From NCBI GenBank assembly GCA_012797725.1, contig JAAZON010000423.1, positions 1 to 12,698 on the forward strand: a stretch of 12,698 bases of DNA. The letters are read 5' to 3'. The position numbers were made by a program, and so were the translations under genes. Within the stretch, counting starts at the first letter, position 1. Every line of letters begins with the position of its first letter. Shown here one piece after another: positions 6,197 to 12,698 of this stretch. The notes beneath the pieces are model-generated. The model was not told the origin of the DNA. It saw nothing but the letters and a program-made list of their open reading frames with translations, and ran no database searches. Origin of the DNA: SAR324 cluster bacterium. GTDB taxonomy: Bacteria > Bdellovibrionota > UBA2361 > JAAZON01.

Positions 6197-7187
6197 TCTG
6201 GCGATAATAATATCCGTGGTTTTCTCTTGTTTCAGTTTCGTGCAAACCTATGCTCAAAGCGGTGGAAAATTGGTCGTTGAAAATCCAGTCTTTGATTTTG
6301 GGACTGTTACTGAAGGAACTATTATTCAGCATAACTTTCAGATTGAAAATAAAGGGAGCGGGGTCTTGACTATATCAAGAGTTCTTGCCCAGTGCGGGTG
6401 CACTGCATCGAACGTAACAAAGAATGAAATTGCGACAGGAGAGAAGGGAGAGATAAAGGTTGTTTTTGACACATCGAATTTTAAAGGCGATGTGGAAAAG
6501 ACTGTCACGGTTTATTCTAGTGATCCAGAAAAACAAATAACCACTCTTAGTCTTAAAGGCAAAATTCAGGCAGGGGTAGTTATTACACCGGAAAGACTTA
6601 TGTTTGGTGAGGTGTCTCCGGGCTCGCCAATCAGCAAGAGTTTTACAATAGAAACAAAGGAAGGATCTAAGATTCAAATATTGGGAGCTAAGAGTTTTTC
6701 TCGCTATGTTGATATTTCCGAGCAAAAAGCTAGCGCTAATAGGAAAGAATTTTTGGTACAACTTGGATCCGATCTTCCTGTTGAAGAATTCCGAGCTAGG
6801 GTGGCTGTCGAAGTTCAAGGGGCCGATGGAAAGATGCGAAGTATTGATATTCCGATATTTGCGTCAGTAAAAGGTCTTGTCCGATTCAATCCTCCTGTCC
6901 TGTCCCTGGGGATACTGGAGGGCAAAGGTTTAATTCAAAGAAAAGTTAAAGTTTTGTTTTCAGGCAATGGACAAGGAGTGCTCAAATCCATCAACGTTTC
7001 AAATTCGGCTGTTAAAGCAAGAGAGTCTCGAGATGAAAGAAGTGGTGATATTTTTCTCGATGTGGAGGTCGACCCAAATAAAGTGACCAACGATATAAAG
7101 GCCGCAATAAATGTTGTTCTCCTTGATGCTGAGGGTAAGGAAGCTTCAGCATCGCTTAACGTCTACGGAATCATGCCACCAAAGTAA
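6183..7187 (+). CDS. Exported DUF1573 / Ig-like (HYDIN-type) repeat protein
   Basis: A 334-residue protein from the ATG at 6183, chosen because a GAAGGG purine stretch lies just upstream and a clean Sec signal peptide begins there; the frame opens earlier at 6138 inside accC, but that start has neither. The signal is KR plus a hydrophobic core with cleavage after Thr-Tyr-Ala at residue 24. Residues ~33-125 are a DUF1573 domain: NPVFDFGTVTEGTIIQHNFQ, the CGCT motif at 71-74, and FKGDVEKTVTVYSSDPEKQI. Two more Ig-like beta modules follow (~130-225, starting VVITPERLMFGEVSPG; ~228-334, starting VRFNPPVLSLG). DUF1573 proteins are secreted or periplasmic and of unknown function. The overlap with accC puts it in the acc operon, and the next gene encodes a membrane J-protein. 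Confidence 0.85.
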   Translation: MKRASLAIIISVVFSCFSFVQTYAQSGGKLVVENPVFDFGTVTEGTIIQHNFQIENKGSGVLTISRVLAQCGCTASNVTKNEIATGEKGEIKVVFDTSNFKGDVEKTVTVYSSDPEKQITTLSLKGKIQAGVVITPERLMFGEVSPGSPISKSFTIETKEGSKIQILGAKSFSRYVDISEQKASANRKEFLVQLGSDLPVEEFRARVAVEVQGADGKMRSIDIPIFASVKGLVRFNPPVLSLGILEGKGLIQRKVKVLFSGNGQGVLKSINVSNSAVKARESRDERSGDIFLDVEVDPNKVTNDIKAAINVVLLDAEGKEASASLNVYGIMPPK

Positions 7188-7253
7188 TTTTCAAGTATTT
7201 CGAGTCGTTAAAAGCCATGTTATCTTTTTCTGGGATATAGCGATCAGGTTCCT

Positions 7254-9020
7254 GTGAAGAAAATAAGCGACATCATCTCTCAAACAAAAAAATCTAATGC
7301 TTGGATCAAGAATCTTGTAGGTTTATTAGGTCCGATCTTTATGTTGGTCTTGGTGCTTCCTATTGCTTATACAGAGGCAGCAACGGTTGAAGTTTTTGGA
7401 AGCAAGTTGAAGGTTGACTCCTTCGAAAAGACTGGTGGGGGCAGTGTTCGTATTGGGATTTTTGGCTCGGAACGCATAGTTGCTGAAAATGAGATAGCTT
7501 CTTATGTCCTTGAAAGATATGTCGAAAACAACAGTGCACCCAGCATTTCCCTGCTTGACATTCAAGAAATAATAAAAAAGGCCTTGGCAGTTGAGGATGT
7601 AGAAAGTGCTGCGAGTGGATTGCTTTTAATACTTAGTCATCCAAAATCTGAGCTGAGTTCTCTAGAATTTTTCTTGGATGAGATAGGTGCTGACCCCCAA
7701 GCTGGAAATATGTTTAAAAAGGTTGTTTCATCTGAGCATATAAACAACTTGGTTTTAAATGGAGAACAAGTAGCACCTGTTCTGTACAGAATAGCGTTGC
7801 AGGATCCTCAGTGGGTTAAAAAAGAGGGACTAAGAAGTTTTTATAAATTTTTGGATCAGAACAAGAAATATTTTGAAGAGCAATTTATAAAAACTCTTTT
7901 AAATCCTCAAAGTTCAGAAGGGCAAAAAATCCTTACAATAATGGAATCTTTGTTTGGTGAAGATGATAAGCTTCAAAGGAAGCTTACTCAATTATTTGAA
8001 AATGTCCAGGCATTGCGCAATGCTCTGAACAATGGTGACTTAACGAAAGTCTTTTCGATTTTGCCATTCAGCGATCCAAACAAAAGATCGAATACCCTGG
8101 AGTCTGGAGTCTTATCGGAGATAGTTTTTAAAGAAATTGAAAAACTTCATGGTAGCATAGCTTATGCAGATATTTTGTTGATCTTAAGCCGAATATATCG
8201 CGATAAACAAACACCACGGACTCGAGAAATCCTTCTTGACTCCATTTCTCATATAAATTCAAGGAATTATGCAGTTTTGGAGAACCCTGACGTGAGAAAT
8301 ATGCTTGAGGTTTTTGCCGCAGGCGATGAAGAGTTTAAAAAAGCTTATATTTTGGCTCTTGAGAAATGCATATATGGGTTGGTGGATGAAAATCAAATGG
8401 GAGTAACAGATAAACTTTTTGATGGGTTGCTTGCAATCAGGCCTGATCCAGATGCTCGTAATGATAAAATTCGTATCTTACACACCAAGAAATTCCTCAG
8501 ATCTGGTCAAGAAAAAGCAGCGCTAGAGAAGCTGTCAAGTGTTCAAACGGATCTTTCTTGGTCTGATAAAGTTTGGTTTGCTCTATACCGGTTTACATAT
8601 AAAACTCCTATTTGGATATATGTTACGTTGGTAATATGCATGGGCATGTTAGCGATTTTCACTCGTTATCTTTATTATCAAAGAGAAGAGAAAAAACATC
8701 GGCATTGGAGGGAAATGGGATGGGTCAATGGGTGGGAATCCACTGAAGGCAGAGGCTTCGTTCTTCAAGAACTGAGAAGCAATATAGATCCGGTAATACA
8801 GGAATATTACAAATGTTTGGATATTCTGGGTTTTAAGCCTGGAGCTACTGTGAGAGAAGTTAAGAGCGCTTATAGAAAGAAAATGAAGGAAGTTCATCCA
8901 GACCTTAATGTCGGGGAAGAGGAAGAAAGTGCCAAGGAGGTCATACATATACGTAAATCATATGAACGTCTTCTTGAAATGGAAAAGGATGGAATCTCAG
9001 TCCAGTTTAGACGAGTATAG
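7254..9020 (+). CDS. Exported/membrane protein with large N-terminal helical region, one TM helix and C-terminal J domain
   Basis: A 588-residue protein with a GTG start and only a weak AGG upstream; it begins 66 bp after the DUF1573 gene. Residues ~18-42 are a hydrophobic export signal after a basic N-terminus, with a possible cleavage site after T-E-A at 42. Residues ~45-445 are mostly helical, without any domain I recognise, and would lie in the periplasm. A transmembrane helix follows at ~453-470 (IWIYVTLVICMGMLAIF), then a basic stretch (REEKKHRHWRE). The C-terminus has a J domain at ~520-578: LDILGFKPGATVREVKSAYR, then HPD at 548-550 and the closing helix IRKSYERLLEME. If the TM is oriented as drawn, the J domain is cytoplasmic and could recruit DnaK to the membrane. 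No characterised protein comes to mind. An internal ATG at 7341 would remove half of the signal, so I keep GTG. Confidence 0.82.
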   Translation: MKKISDIISQTKKSNAWIKNLVGLLGPIFMLVLVLPIAYTEAATVEVFGSKLKVDSFEKTGGGSVRIGIFGSERIVAENEIASYVLERYVENNSAPSISLLDIQEIIKKALAVEDVESAASGLLLILSHPKSELSSLEFFLDEIGADPQAGNMFKKVVSSEHINNLVLNGEQVAPVLYRIALQDPQWVKKEGLRSFYKFLDQNKKYFEEQFIKTLLNPQSSEGQKILTIMESLFGEDDKLQRKLTQLFENVQALRNALNNGDLTKVFSILPFSDPNKRSNTLESGVLSEIVFKEIEKLHGSIAYADILLILSRIYRDKQTPRTREILLDSISHINSRNYAVLENPDVRNMLEVFAAGDEEFKKAYILALEKCIYGLVDENQMGVTDKLFDGLLAIRPDPDARNDKIRILHTKKFLRSGQEKAALEKLSSVQTDLSWSDKVWFALYRFTYKTPIWIYVTLVICMGMLAIFTRYLYYQREEKKHRHWREMGWVNGWESTEGRGFVLQELRSNIDPVIQEYYKCLDILGFKPGATVREVKSAYRKKMKEVHPDLNVGEEEESAKEVIHIRKSYERLLEMEKDGISVQFRRV

Positions 9021-9480
9021 CCGCATAATTTGCTTAACATCCGACCATGGGATCTGAATTCTAATTTTGTTTCACGCCGGTTCCGAATCGTATGTCTGTA
9101 GGACATTATTGATGTTATAGTATTTTCTTTAGGGATAGACATTTTGGCTTTTTGAGAGATTCTTCGCTCCTGTGGTATTTGCAGCTCATGTTGATTGAAA
9201 TCACCGAGTCTGAACCCCTGCGACAAAATTTTCTCTGATTGAAGATAGTTCTTGGAGATCTTTGGTGAAAGAAGTGCCTTTTGCACAAGGGCACTGCGTA
9301 TTGGATCCTTAACATCCAGGTACTCATTTGCTCTAAGTATTGCCCATAAAGAACAGCCTTCTGATATATCTTTAGCAATAGAAGATAAGATTTTGGGACA
9401 AAAAGATTGGAGCATGAAGAGATACTTGGGCAAGGGAGGGGCCAACTCGAGCGTTGATTTAACTCGTTGATAATAAACGA
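9021..9480 (-). other. Gene-poor stretch; weak unrecognised minus-strand frame
   Basis: No + strand gene is visible between the J-protein and the SRP RNA. On the minus strand one frame is open from about 9481 down to 8894, with TTG at 9445 and ATG at 9415 as possible starts and neither with a ribosome site. Its product (for example KILSSIAKDISEGCSLWAIL) matches nothing I know, and its distal end overlaps the J-protein gene antisense. It could be a decayed gene or chance. I would not annotate it as a gene. Confidence 0.3.
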
Positions 9481-9483
9481 TAA

Positions 9484-9514
9484 ATTATAGAGAAAGGGCC
9501 TACCATTGAGTCAA
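9484..9514 (-). promoter_or_regulatory. Promoter-like sequence pointing leftwards
   Basis: On the minus strand, TTGACT (9514-9509) and a perfect TATAAT (9489-9484) are separated by 19 bp, longer than the preferred 17. It would drive the open minus-strand frame or an RNA across 9021-9480. It is divergent from the SRP RNA promoter. Confidence 0.35.
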
Positions 9515-9557
9515 ATATCCACAATGAGTGAGACTTATAGCCTCAGATACGGGCAAT

Positions 9558-9586
9558 TTCATTTAACAAAATATGTAGGCTATAAT
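9558..9586 (+). promoter_or_regulatory. Promoter of the SRP RNA gene
   Basis: A perfect -10 TATAAT at 9581-9586 lies 7 nt before the first paired base of the SRP RNA (9594), the expected distance to a transcription start. The -35 is weak (TTCATT, 9558-9563, 17-bp spacer). Confidence 0.6.
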
Positions 9587-9593
9587 CGCTTCT

Positions 9594-9688
9594 GCGATTG
9601 GGGTTCATGCGAGAGGTTCTGTGAACCCGGTCAGGCCCGGAAGGGAGCAGCCGCAGCAGATAACTTCTGTGATATGTTCTCCAGTCGC
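9594..9688 (+). ncRNA. ffs: Signal recognition particle RNA, small bacterial (4.5S-like) type
   Basis: The universally conserved apical part is present: GGTCAGG (9629-9635), then CCC, the GGAA tetraloop, GGG and AGCAGCC (9646-9652), the internal loop that binds Ffh. The ends pair as GCGATTGG (9594-9601) with CCAGTCGC (9681-9688), with one G-U, closing a ~95-nt rod. There is no Alu domain, as in Gram-negative bacteria. The RNA works with Ffh and FtsY in co-translational targeting of membrane proteins. A T-rich stretch (9691-9702) behind the terminal helix probably ends transcription. dnaX follows, a frequent arrangement. A weak open frame across the RNA is not a gene. The exact ends are inferred from pairing. 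Confidence 0.93.
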
Positions 9689-9800
9689 ATTTTAGCTTTT
9701 TTGAGTGAATGGAAAGCCCAACTTCTTTCGTCTATTGGAACTTGAAGAGAGGCGTTTGTTTATTTAATTAATTGCTGCTTGAAATTTTAAGAGTGAATAA

Positions 9801-11483
9801 ATGTCGTATCTTGTATTAGCTAGAAAATATCGACCAACTGATTTCTCTCAAGTTTCTGGGCAGGAGCAAGTTACCCGTACGCTGGCAAATGGTATTAAGC
9901 GCAACAAGATAGCACATGCTTTTCTTTTTTGCGGACCGCGAGGTGTGGGAAAAACATCGGTAGCACGCATACTCTCAAAAGCTTTAAATTGTAAAGATGG
10001 GCCGACGCCAAATCCATGCTGCAAATGTACAAATTGTCGTGAAATTACTGAGGGTTCAAGTCTTGCAGTTCGAGAGATCGATGGGGCATCTCATAATAGT
10101 GTGGATAATGTTCGTGATCTTATCGATAGTTTTAGAGCTCTTCCGGCTCCAGGCTATAGATACAAAGTCTATATCATCGATGAAGTCCACATGTTGAGCA
10201 TGTCGGCATTTAATGCTTTACTCAAAAGCCTTGAGGAACCACCTCCTCATACAGTCTTTATTTTAGCTACTACAGAAGTTCATAAAATTCCGGAGACTGT
10301 TATATCAAGGTGTCAGCAACATATATTTCGAGCTTTGGCTGTTGATTCAATAATAACCCGGCTTGGATTCATTGCTGAAAAAGAAAAATTGAAGGTTGAA
10401 GAGGGGGTTCTTCGCATGATTGCCAATCAGGCGGATGGATCTATGCGAGATGCCCAATCATTGCTCGATAAAGTTCAGTTGTTTTGTGATAAGAATATAT
10501 CAGTTGTTGAGGCAAGTCGCTTGCTTGGGGCTGCTGATAAGAGCAAGCTATTTCTTCTATCAGAAGCAATTTTAAATAAAAATGCTCGGCAAAGCCTGGA
10601 AATCGTTGCCTCATGTTTTGAAACAGGGATTGATACATCTTTGTTTCTAAAAGATTTCGTTTCTCACTGGAGGGAACTCTTGCTCTCTCAAATAGGAGGA
10701 GAAGCTTTGTTGCTTGATACAGGAGTATCAAAAGATCATGCAGAGAGGATGGGAGTTCAAGTAAAAGAAGTATCAAAAGTGAGGCTACAAAGGTTGGTAC
10801 AAATAGCAAGAGAGGGGGCAGATAGTGCGCTGCGCAGTAACTTTCCCAAGTACGCCCTCGAAGCGCTTGTTGTCCGTATGGCTTTGTTTGATGACTTAAG
10901 CGAAGGAAAGGCTAGCTCACCTTCCCCTCAAAGAGGTTTAAATCAAAGCAGTACGACTCAAGCAGGTTCTTTGGCCATAAAAAAAGGGGAACCTCAGTCA
11001 GCAGGAATTACACTAGGACAAAAAAACATTAAGGAAGAGAAGATCCAAAATCGCAACCTGGAAAAACAAGAAGGAGAAAATTCATACGACTTTAATTCAT
11101 TTGTACATTTCGTCTCCGAGCAGGGAGCACGTTTTATTTATGAACATCTGAAACGCGTGGCTGTGGTTGAGTTCTCTAATATGCTTTTGCATTTGAAAGG
11201 ATCTGAGTTCTCGATTAATTACCTGATGCGAGATGCTGAGAAAGCGAATGTAATTTCTCTTTTGGAAGCATATTCCAATGTGAAAGGTTGGTCGGTTAAA
11301 TTTGAAATTGGACCCAAAAAAGCAGGGGAAGACGAGGGAAGTATCCTTCATATTGAAAAGATGAAAGCGCAGCGTCAAAAAGAAGCAAAGTGTCAGGATA
11401 TTTCATCGCATCCAAAAATACAGAGTTTGAGAAAGATGTTTCCAGGTAGTGAAATAGAAAACATTAAGATAAAAGAAACATGA
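9801..11483 (+). CDS. dnaX: DNA polymerase III subunits gamma and tau (clamp loader)
   Basis: A 560-residue AAA+ ATPase that, with delta and delta-prime, loads the sliding clamp onto primed DNA. The N-terminus MSYLVLARKYRPTDFSQVSG is diagnostic. Walker A is GPRGVGKTS (45-53). The zinc Cys are C64, C73, C76 and C79 as in E. coli. Walker B is DEVH (127-130), the SRC motif carries R170 (arginine finger), and GSMRDAQSLLD is the sensor 2 region. Domain III runs to ~370; a polar Lys/Gln/Ser-rich linker and a ~120-residue C-terminal part complete a tau-length product. An A7 run (10979-10985) at codons 393-395 reads A-AAA-AAA in frame; a -1 shift there adds 15 residues and stops at TAA 11030-11032, giving a 410-residue gamma-like product. 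AAGAG lies before the ATG. Downstream is ybaB. Confidence 0.97.
   Translation: MSYLVLARKYRPTDFSQVSGQEQVTRTLANGIKRNKIAHAFLFCGPRGVGKTSVARILSKALNCKDGPTPNPCCKCTNCREITEGSSLAVREIDGASHNSVDNVRDLIDSFRALPAPGYRYKVYIIDEVHMLSMSAFNALLKSLEEPPPHTVFILATTEVHKIPETVISRCQQHIFRALAVDSIITRLGFIAEKEKLKVEEGVLRMIANQADGSMRDAQSLLDKVQLFCDKNISVVEASRLLGAADKSKLFLLSEAILNKNARQSLEIVASCFETGIDTSLFLKDFVSHWRELLLSQIGGEALLLDTGVSKDHAERMGVQVKEVSKVRLQRLVQIAREGADSALRSNFPKYALEALVVRMALFDDLSEGKASSPSPQRGLNQSSTTQAGSLAIKKGEPQSAGITLGQKNIKEEKIQNRNLEKQEGENSYDFNSFVHFVSEQGARFIYEHLKRVAVVEFSNMLLHLKGSEFSINYLMRDAEKANVISLLEAYSNVKGWSVKFEIGPKKAGEDEGSILHIEKMKAQRQKEAKCQDISSHPKIQSLRKMFPGSEIENIKIKET
10979..10985 (+). promoter_or_regulatory. Candidate -1 frameshift/slippage site in dnaX
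   Basis: Seven A followed by GGGG, phased A-AAA-AAA (Ile-Lys-Lys in the zero frame). The position, just past clamp-loader domain III, is where other bacteria shift to make gamma. No strong downstream hairpin is apparent, so polymerase slippage is also possible. A second A7 lies at 11020-11026 but is phased differently. Confidence 0.4.
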
Positions 11484-11504
11484 ATTAACACTAAGGAGTA
11501 CACA

Positions 11505-11837
11505 ATGGCAAAGGGATTTCCCGGGATTCCGGGTAACATGCAAGGGCTATTAAAACAAGCGCAAAAAATGCAGGAGGATTTGAAAAAAGCCCAAGAAAAG
11601 GCAGAGCAACTGACGGTGGAAGCTCAAGCTGGTGGGGGAATGGTACGGGTAGTTGTTAATGGTAAAAACAGAGTTCTTTCATTAAGCATAGAGAAAGAAG
11701 TTGTAAACCCTGACGACATTGAAATGCTGCAAGATCTTGTCATAGCTGCTATAAACGAGGGAATGGCTAAGGTTCAAGAAGCGCAAAAATCAGAGATCAA
11801 TAAAATTACAGGTGGTATTAGTATACCGGGCTTATGA
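11505..11837 (+). CDS. ybaB: YbaB/EbfC family nucleoid-associated protein
   Basis: A 110-residue protein of the usual family length. It has the typical N-terminal helix LLKQAQKMQEDLKKAQEKAE, the core GGGMVRVVVNGKNRVLSLSI and the C-terminal helix with DLVIAAINEGMAKVQE, ending in GGISIPGL. Family members are dimeric DNA-binding proteins that coat the nucleoid and are encoded between dnaX and recR in most bacteria, exactly as here. A strong AAGGAG (11493-11498) precedes the ATG by six bases. The gene begins 21 bp after dnaX and recR follows 49 bp later, so the three are probably one transcript. Confidence 0.96.
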   Translation: MAKGFPGIPGNMQGLLKQAQKMQEDLKKAQEKAEQLTVEAQAGGGMVRVVVNGKNRVLSLSIEKEVVNPDDIEMLQDLVIAAINEGMAKVQEAQKSEINKITGGISIPGL

Positions 11838-11886
11838 TATAATTTGTTTAACATTGAACTAGGATTTTACAGGTTCAAGAATTTAA

Positions 11887-12492
11887 ATGGAACAATACCC
11901 ACCTTCTTTACAACAGCTCATTAGAGAATTCTCGAAATTGCCATCAATCGGGGAAAAATCTGCAACACGGCTAGCCTATTTTTTGATTAGCAATGGCCGT
12001 CAATGCGCGGGGCCTCTATCGGATGCAATACGAGGTGCTGTCAATCAGATTCAACTTTGTGAGCGGTGTTTTTTCCTTAGTGAAAGCAAAATCTGTGCGA
12101 TTTGCAGCAATACATCAAGGGATAGATCGATGGTTTGCGTGGTCGAGAAACCAATGGATGTCGTGGCGATTGAACGTGTAGGTGAGTATAGAGGTTTTTA
12201 TCATGTTCTCCATGGTGTATGGTCACCTTTGCGGGGGCAAGGACCTGAGAATATAAAGCTTGCTGAATTGGTGGAGAAAGTGAAAAGAGGAGAGATAAAG
12301 GAGGCTATTATTGCAACCAGTTCTACAGTTGAAGGAGATGCCACCGCGCTTTATATTGCCCGATTATTAAAGGAGTTAGGGGTGATTGTGACCCGGCTAG
12401 CACAAGGTATGCCTAAAGGCGGAGAGCTCGAATATGCCGATGATGTAACATTGTCCCGAGCTCTTTCAGGTCGAAGTGCTGTTCAGTTCTAG
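11887..12492 (+). CDS. recR: Recombination protein RecR
   Basis: A 201-residue protein (family ~200). RecR forms a ring-shaped clamp and with RecO loads RecA at single-strand gaps. The N-terminal helix-hairpin-helix is KLPSIGEKSATRLAYFL (17-33). The zinc finger Cys are 58, 61, 70 and 73. The Toprim domain starts at VCVVEKPMDVVAIE (82-95) and includes TVEGDATALYIARLLKELG. The C-terminal motif is LAQGMPKGGELEYADDVTL. All family hallmarks are present. There is no clear Shine-Dalgarno before the ATG at 11887 (only AGGTTC further upstream), so coupling to ybaB is possible. No terminator follows; the tRNA gene has its own promoter. Confidence 0.97.
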   Translation: MEQYPPSLQQLIREFSKLPSIGEKSATRLAYFLISNGRQCAGPLSDAIRGAVNQIQLCERCFFLSESKICAICSNTSRDRSMVCVVEKPMDVVAIERVGEYRGFYHVLHGVWSPLRGQGPENIKLAELVEKVKRGEIKEAIIATSSTVEGDATALYIARLLKELGVIVTRLAQGMPKGGELEYADDVTLSRALSGRSAVQF

Positions 12493-12524
12493 ATTGGTAA
12501 ATTCTCAAATAATTTGCTGCTATC

Positions 12525-12553
12525 TTGACTTAAATCCATAAAAAATCTACGTT
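12525..12553 (+). promoter_or_regulatory. Probable promoter of tRNA-Asn
   Basis: TTGACT (12525-12530), a 17-bp spacer and TACGTT (12548-12553) place a transcription start near 12560, about 6 nt before the mature tRNA. The -10 matches the consensus only partly. Confidence 0.5.
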
Positions 12554-12565
12554 AATTGCTCATAT

Positions 12566-12641
12566 TCCCCGGTAGCTCAGTCGGTAGAGCGGGTGGCTGT
12601 TAACCACCATGTCGCTGGTTCGAGTCCGGCCCGGGGAGCCA
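12566..12641 (+). tRNA. tRNA-Asn (anticodon GTT), CCA encoded
   Basis: 76 nt with a full cloverleaf: acceptor TCCCCGG pairs with CCGGGGA, discriminator G, then CCA. The D-arm is GCTCAGTCGGTAGAGC. The anticodon stem GGTGG/CCACC encloses CTGTTAA with anticodon GTT at 12599-12601. The T-arm is CTGG-TTCGAGT-CCGG. All conserved positions look normal, so it should be functional. Confidence 0.98.
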
Positions 12642-12645
12642 AAAG

Positions 12646-12670
12646 AAAGAGCTGAAGGCTCTTTTTTTTT
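12646..12670 (+). terminator. Rho-independent terminator after tRNA-Asn
   Basis: Stem AAAGAGC (12646-12652) and GCTCTTT (12658-12664) around the loop TGAAG, running into an uninterrupted T tract to 12670. It lies five bases after the tRNA CCA end. Confidence 0.85.
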
Positions 12671-12676
12671 GTTTAA

Positions 12677-12692
12677 GGGCCGGACTCGAACC
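12677..12692 (-). repeat. Inverted copy of the tRNA-Asn T-arm (16 nt)
   Basis: GGGCCGGACTCGAACC is the exact reverse complement of 12617-12632 within the tRNA T-arm and acceptor junction. On the minus strand it does not extend into a tRNA 3' end: no CCA follows, and the T-stem flanks do not pair well. It is either a repeated tRNA fragment (an attachment-site-like remnant) or an edge artefact. Confidence 0.6.
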
Positions 12693-12698
12693 CAAAAA

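Noticed and set aside
9115..9378. An 87-codon minus-strand frame MLKIYQ...
   Set aside because: Its composition is unnatural (many Cys, Arg and Lys), it has no ribosome site, and it competes with another weak frame on the same strand.
9506..9745. A 79-codon + strand frame across the SRP RNA
   Set aside because: It covers the conserved ffs sequence and promoter and shows no protein-like features; it is a by-product of the RNA gene.
10441..11378. Minus-strand frames opposite dnaX
   Set aside because: Antisense shadows of a well-supported gene, with Leu- and Phe-rich composition typical of such frames.
1..12698. Search for CRISPR arrays, insertion sequences, integrases or phage genes
   Set aside because: No regularly spaced repeats, transposase-like proteins or terminal inverted repeats were seen.

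Overview
The window looks like a piece of a Gram-negative, moderately AT-rich bacterial chromosome. Lipoprotein and Sec signal peptides, a 4.5S-like (Alu-less) SRP RNA, accB-accC and the ffs-dnaX-ybaB-recR order point to a deltaproteobacteria-like lineage (Bdellovibrionota, SAR324 or relatives). No lineage marker is present, so this placement is inference only. TGA ends dnaX and ybaB, so the genetic code is standard.

Region by region. 1-1449: the tail of an exported protein and a complete lipoprotein with a bacterial Ig-like domain. 1598-1987: a small TPR protein. 2169-3195: a compact two-gene cassette, a winged-helix repressor overlapping a nucleotidyltransferase by ATGA. Its promoter spacer is filled by a near-perfect palindrome, as expected for an autorepressed toxin-antitoxin or AbiE-like unit. 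3196-4276: a decay zone without intact genes. It holds the C-terminal remnant of a MazF/PemK-like toxin on + and a badly frameshifted TerB plus J-domain (DjlA-like) pseudogene on -; the two share one CTAG as their stop codons.

4277-9020: a probable four-gene + strand operon: accB (BCCP), accC (biotin carboxylase), an exported DUF1573-type Ig-like protein, and a large exported/membrane protein with one TM helix before a C-terminal J domain. AccB and AccC start fatty-acid synthesis; the last two genes are envelope proteins of unknown role, the second able in principle to link the periplasm to cytoplasmic DnaK.

9021-9593 has no recognisable gene, only a weak - strand frame with a promoter-like sequence. 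9594-9688 is the SRP RNA (ffs) with its own promoter. It is followed by dnaX (clamp-loader tau, with an A7 slippery site that could give a gamma-like product), ybaB and recR, the usual replication/recombination-repair cluster. The window ends with tRNA-Asn(GTT), a strong Rho-independent terminator, and a 16-nt inverted copy of the tRNA T-arm at the edge.

The best candidates for something new are the HTH/nucleotidyltransferase cassette with its operator, and the DUF1573 / membrane J-protein pair downstream of accBC.
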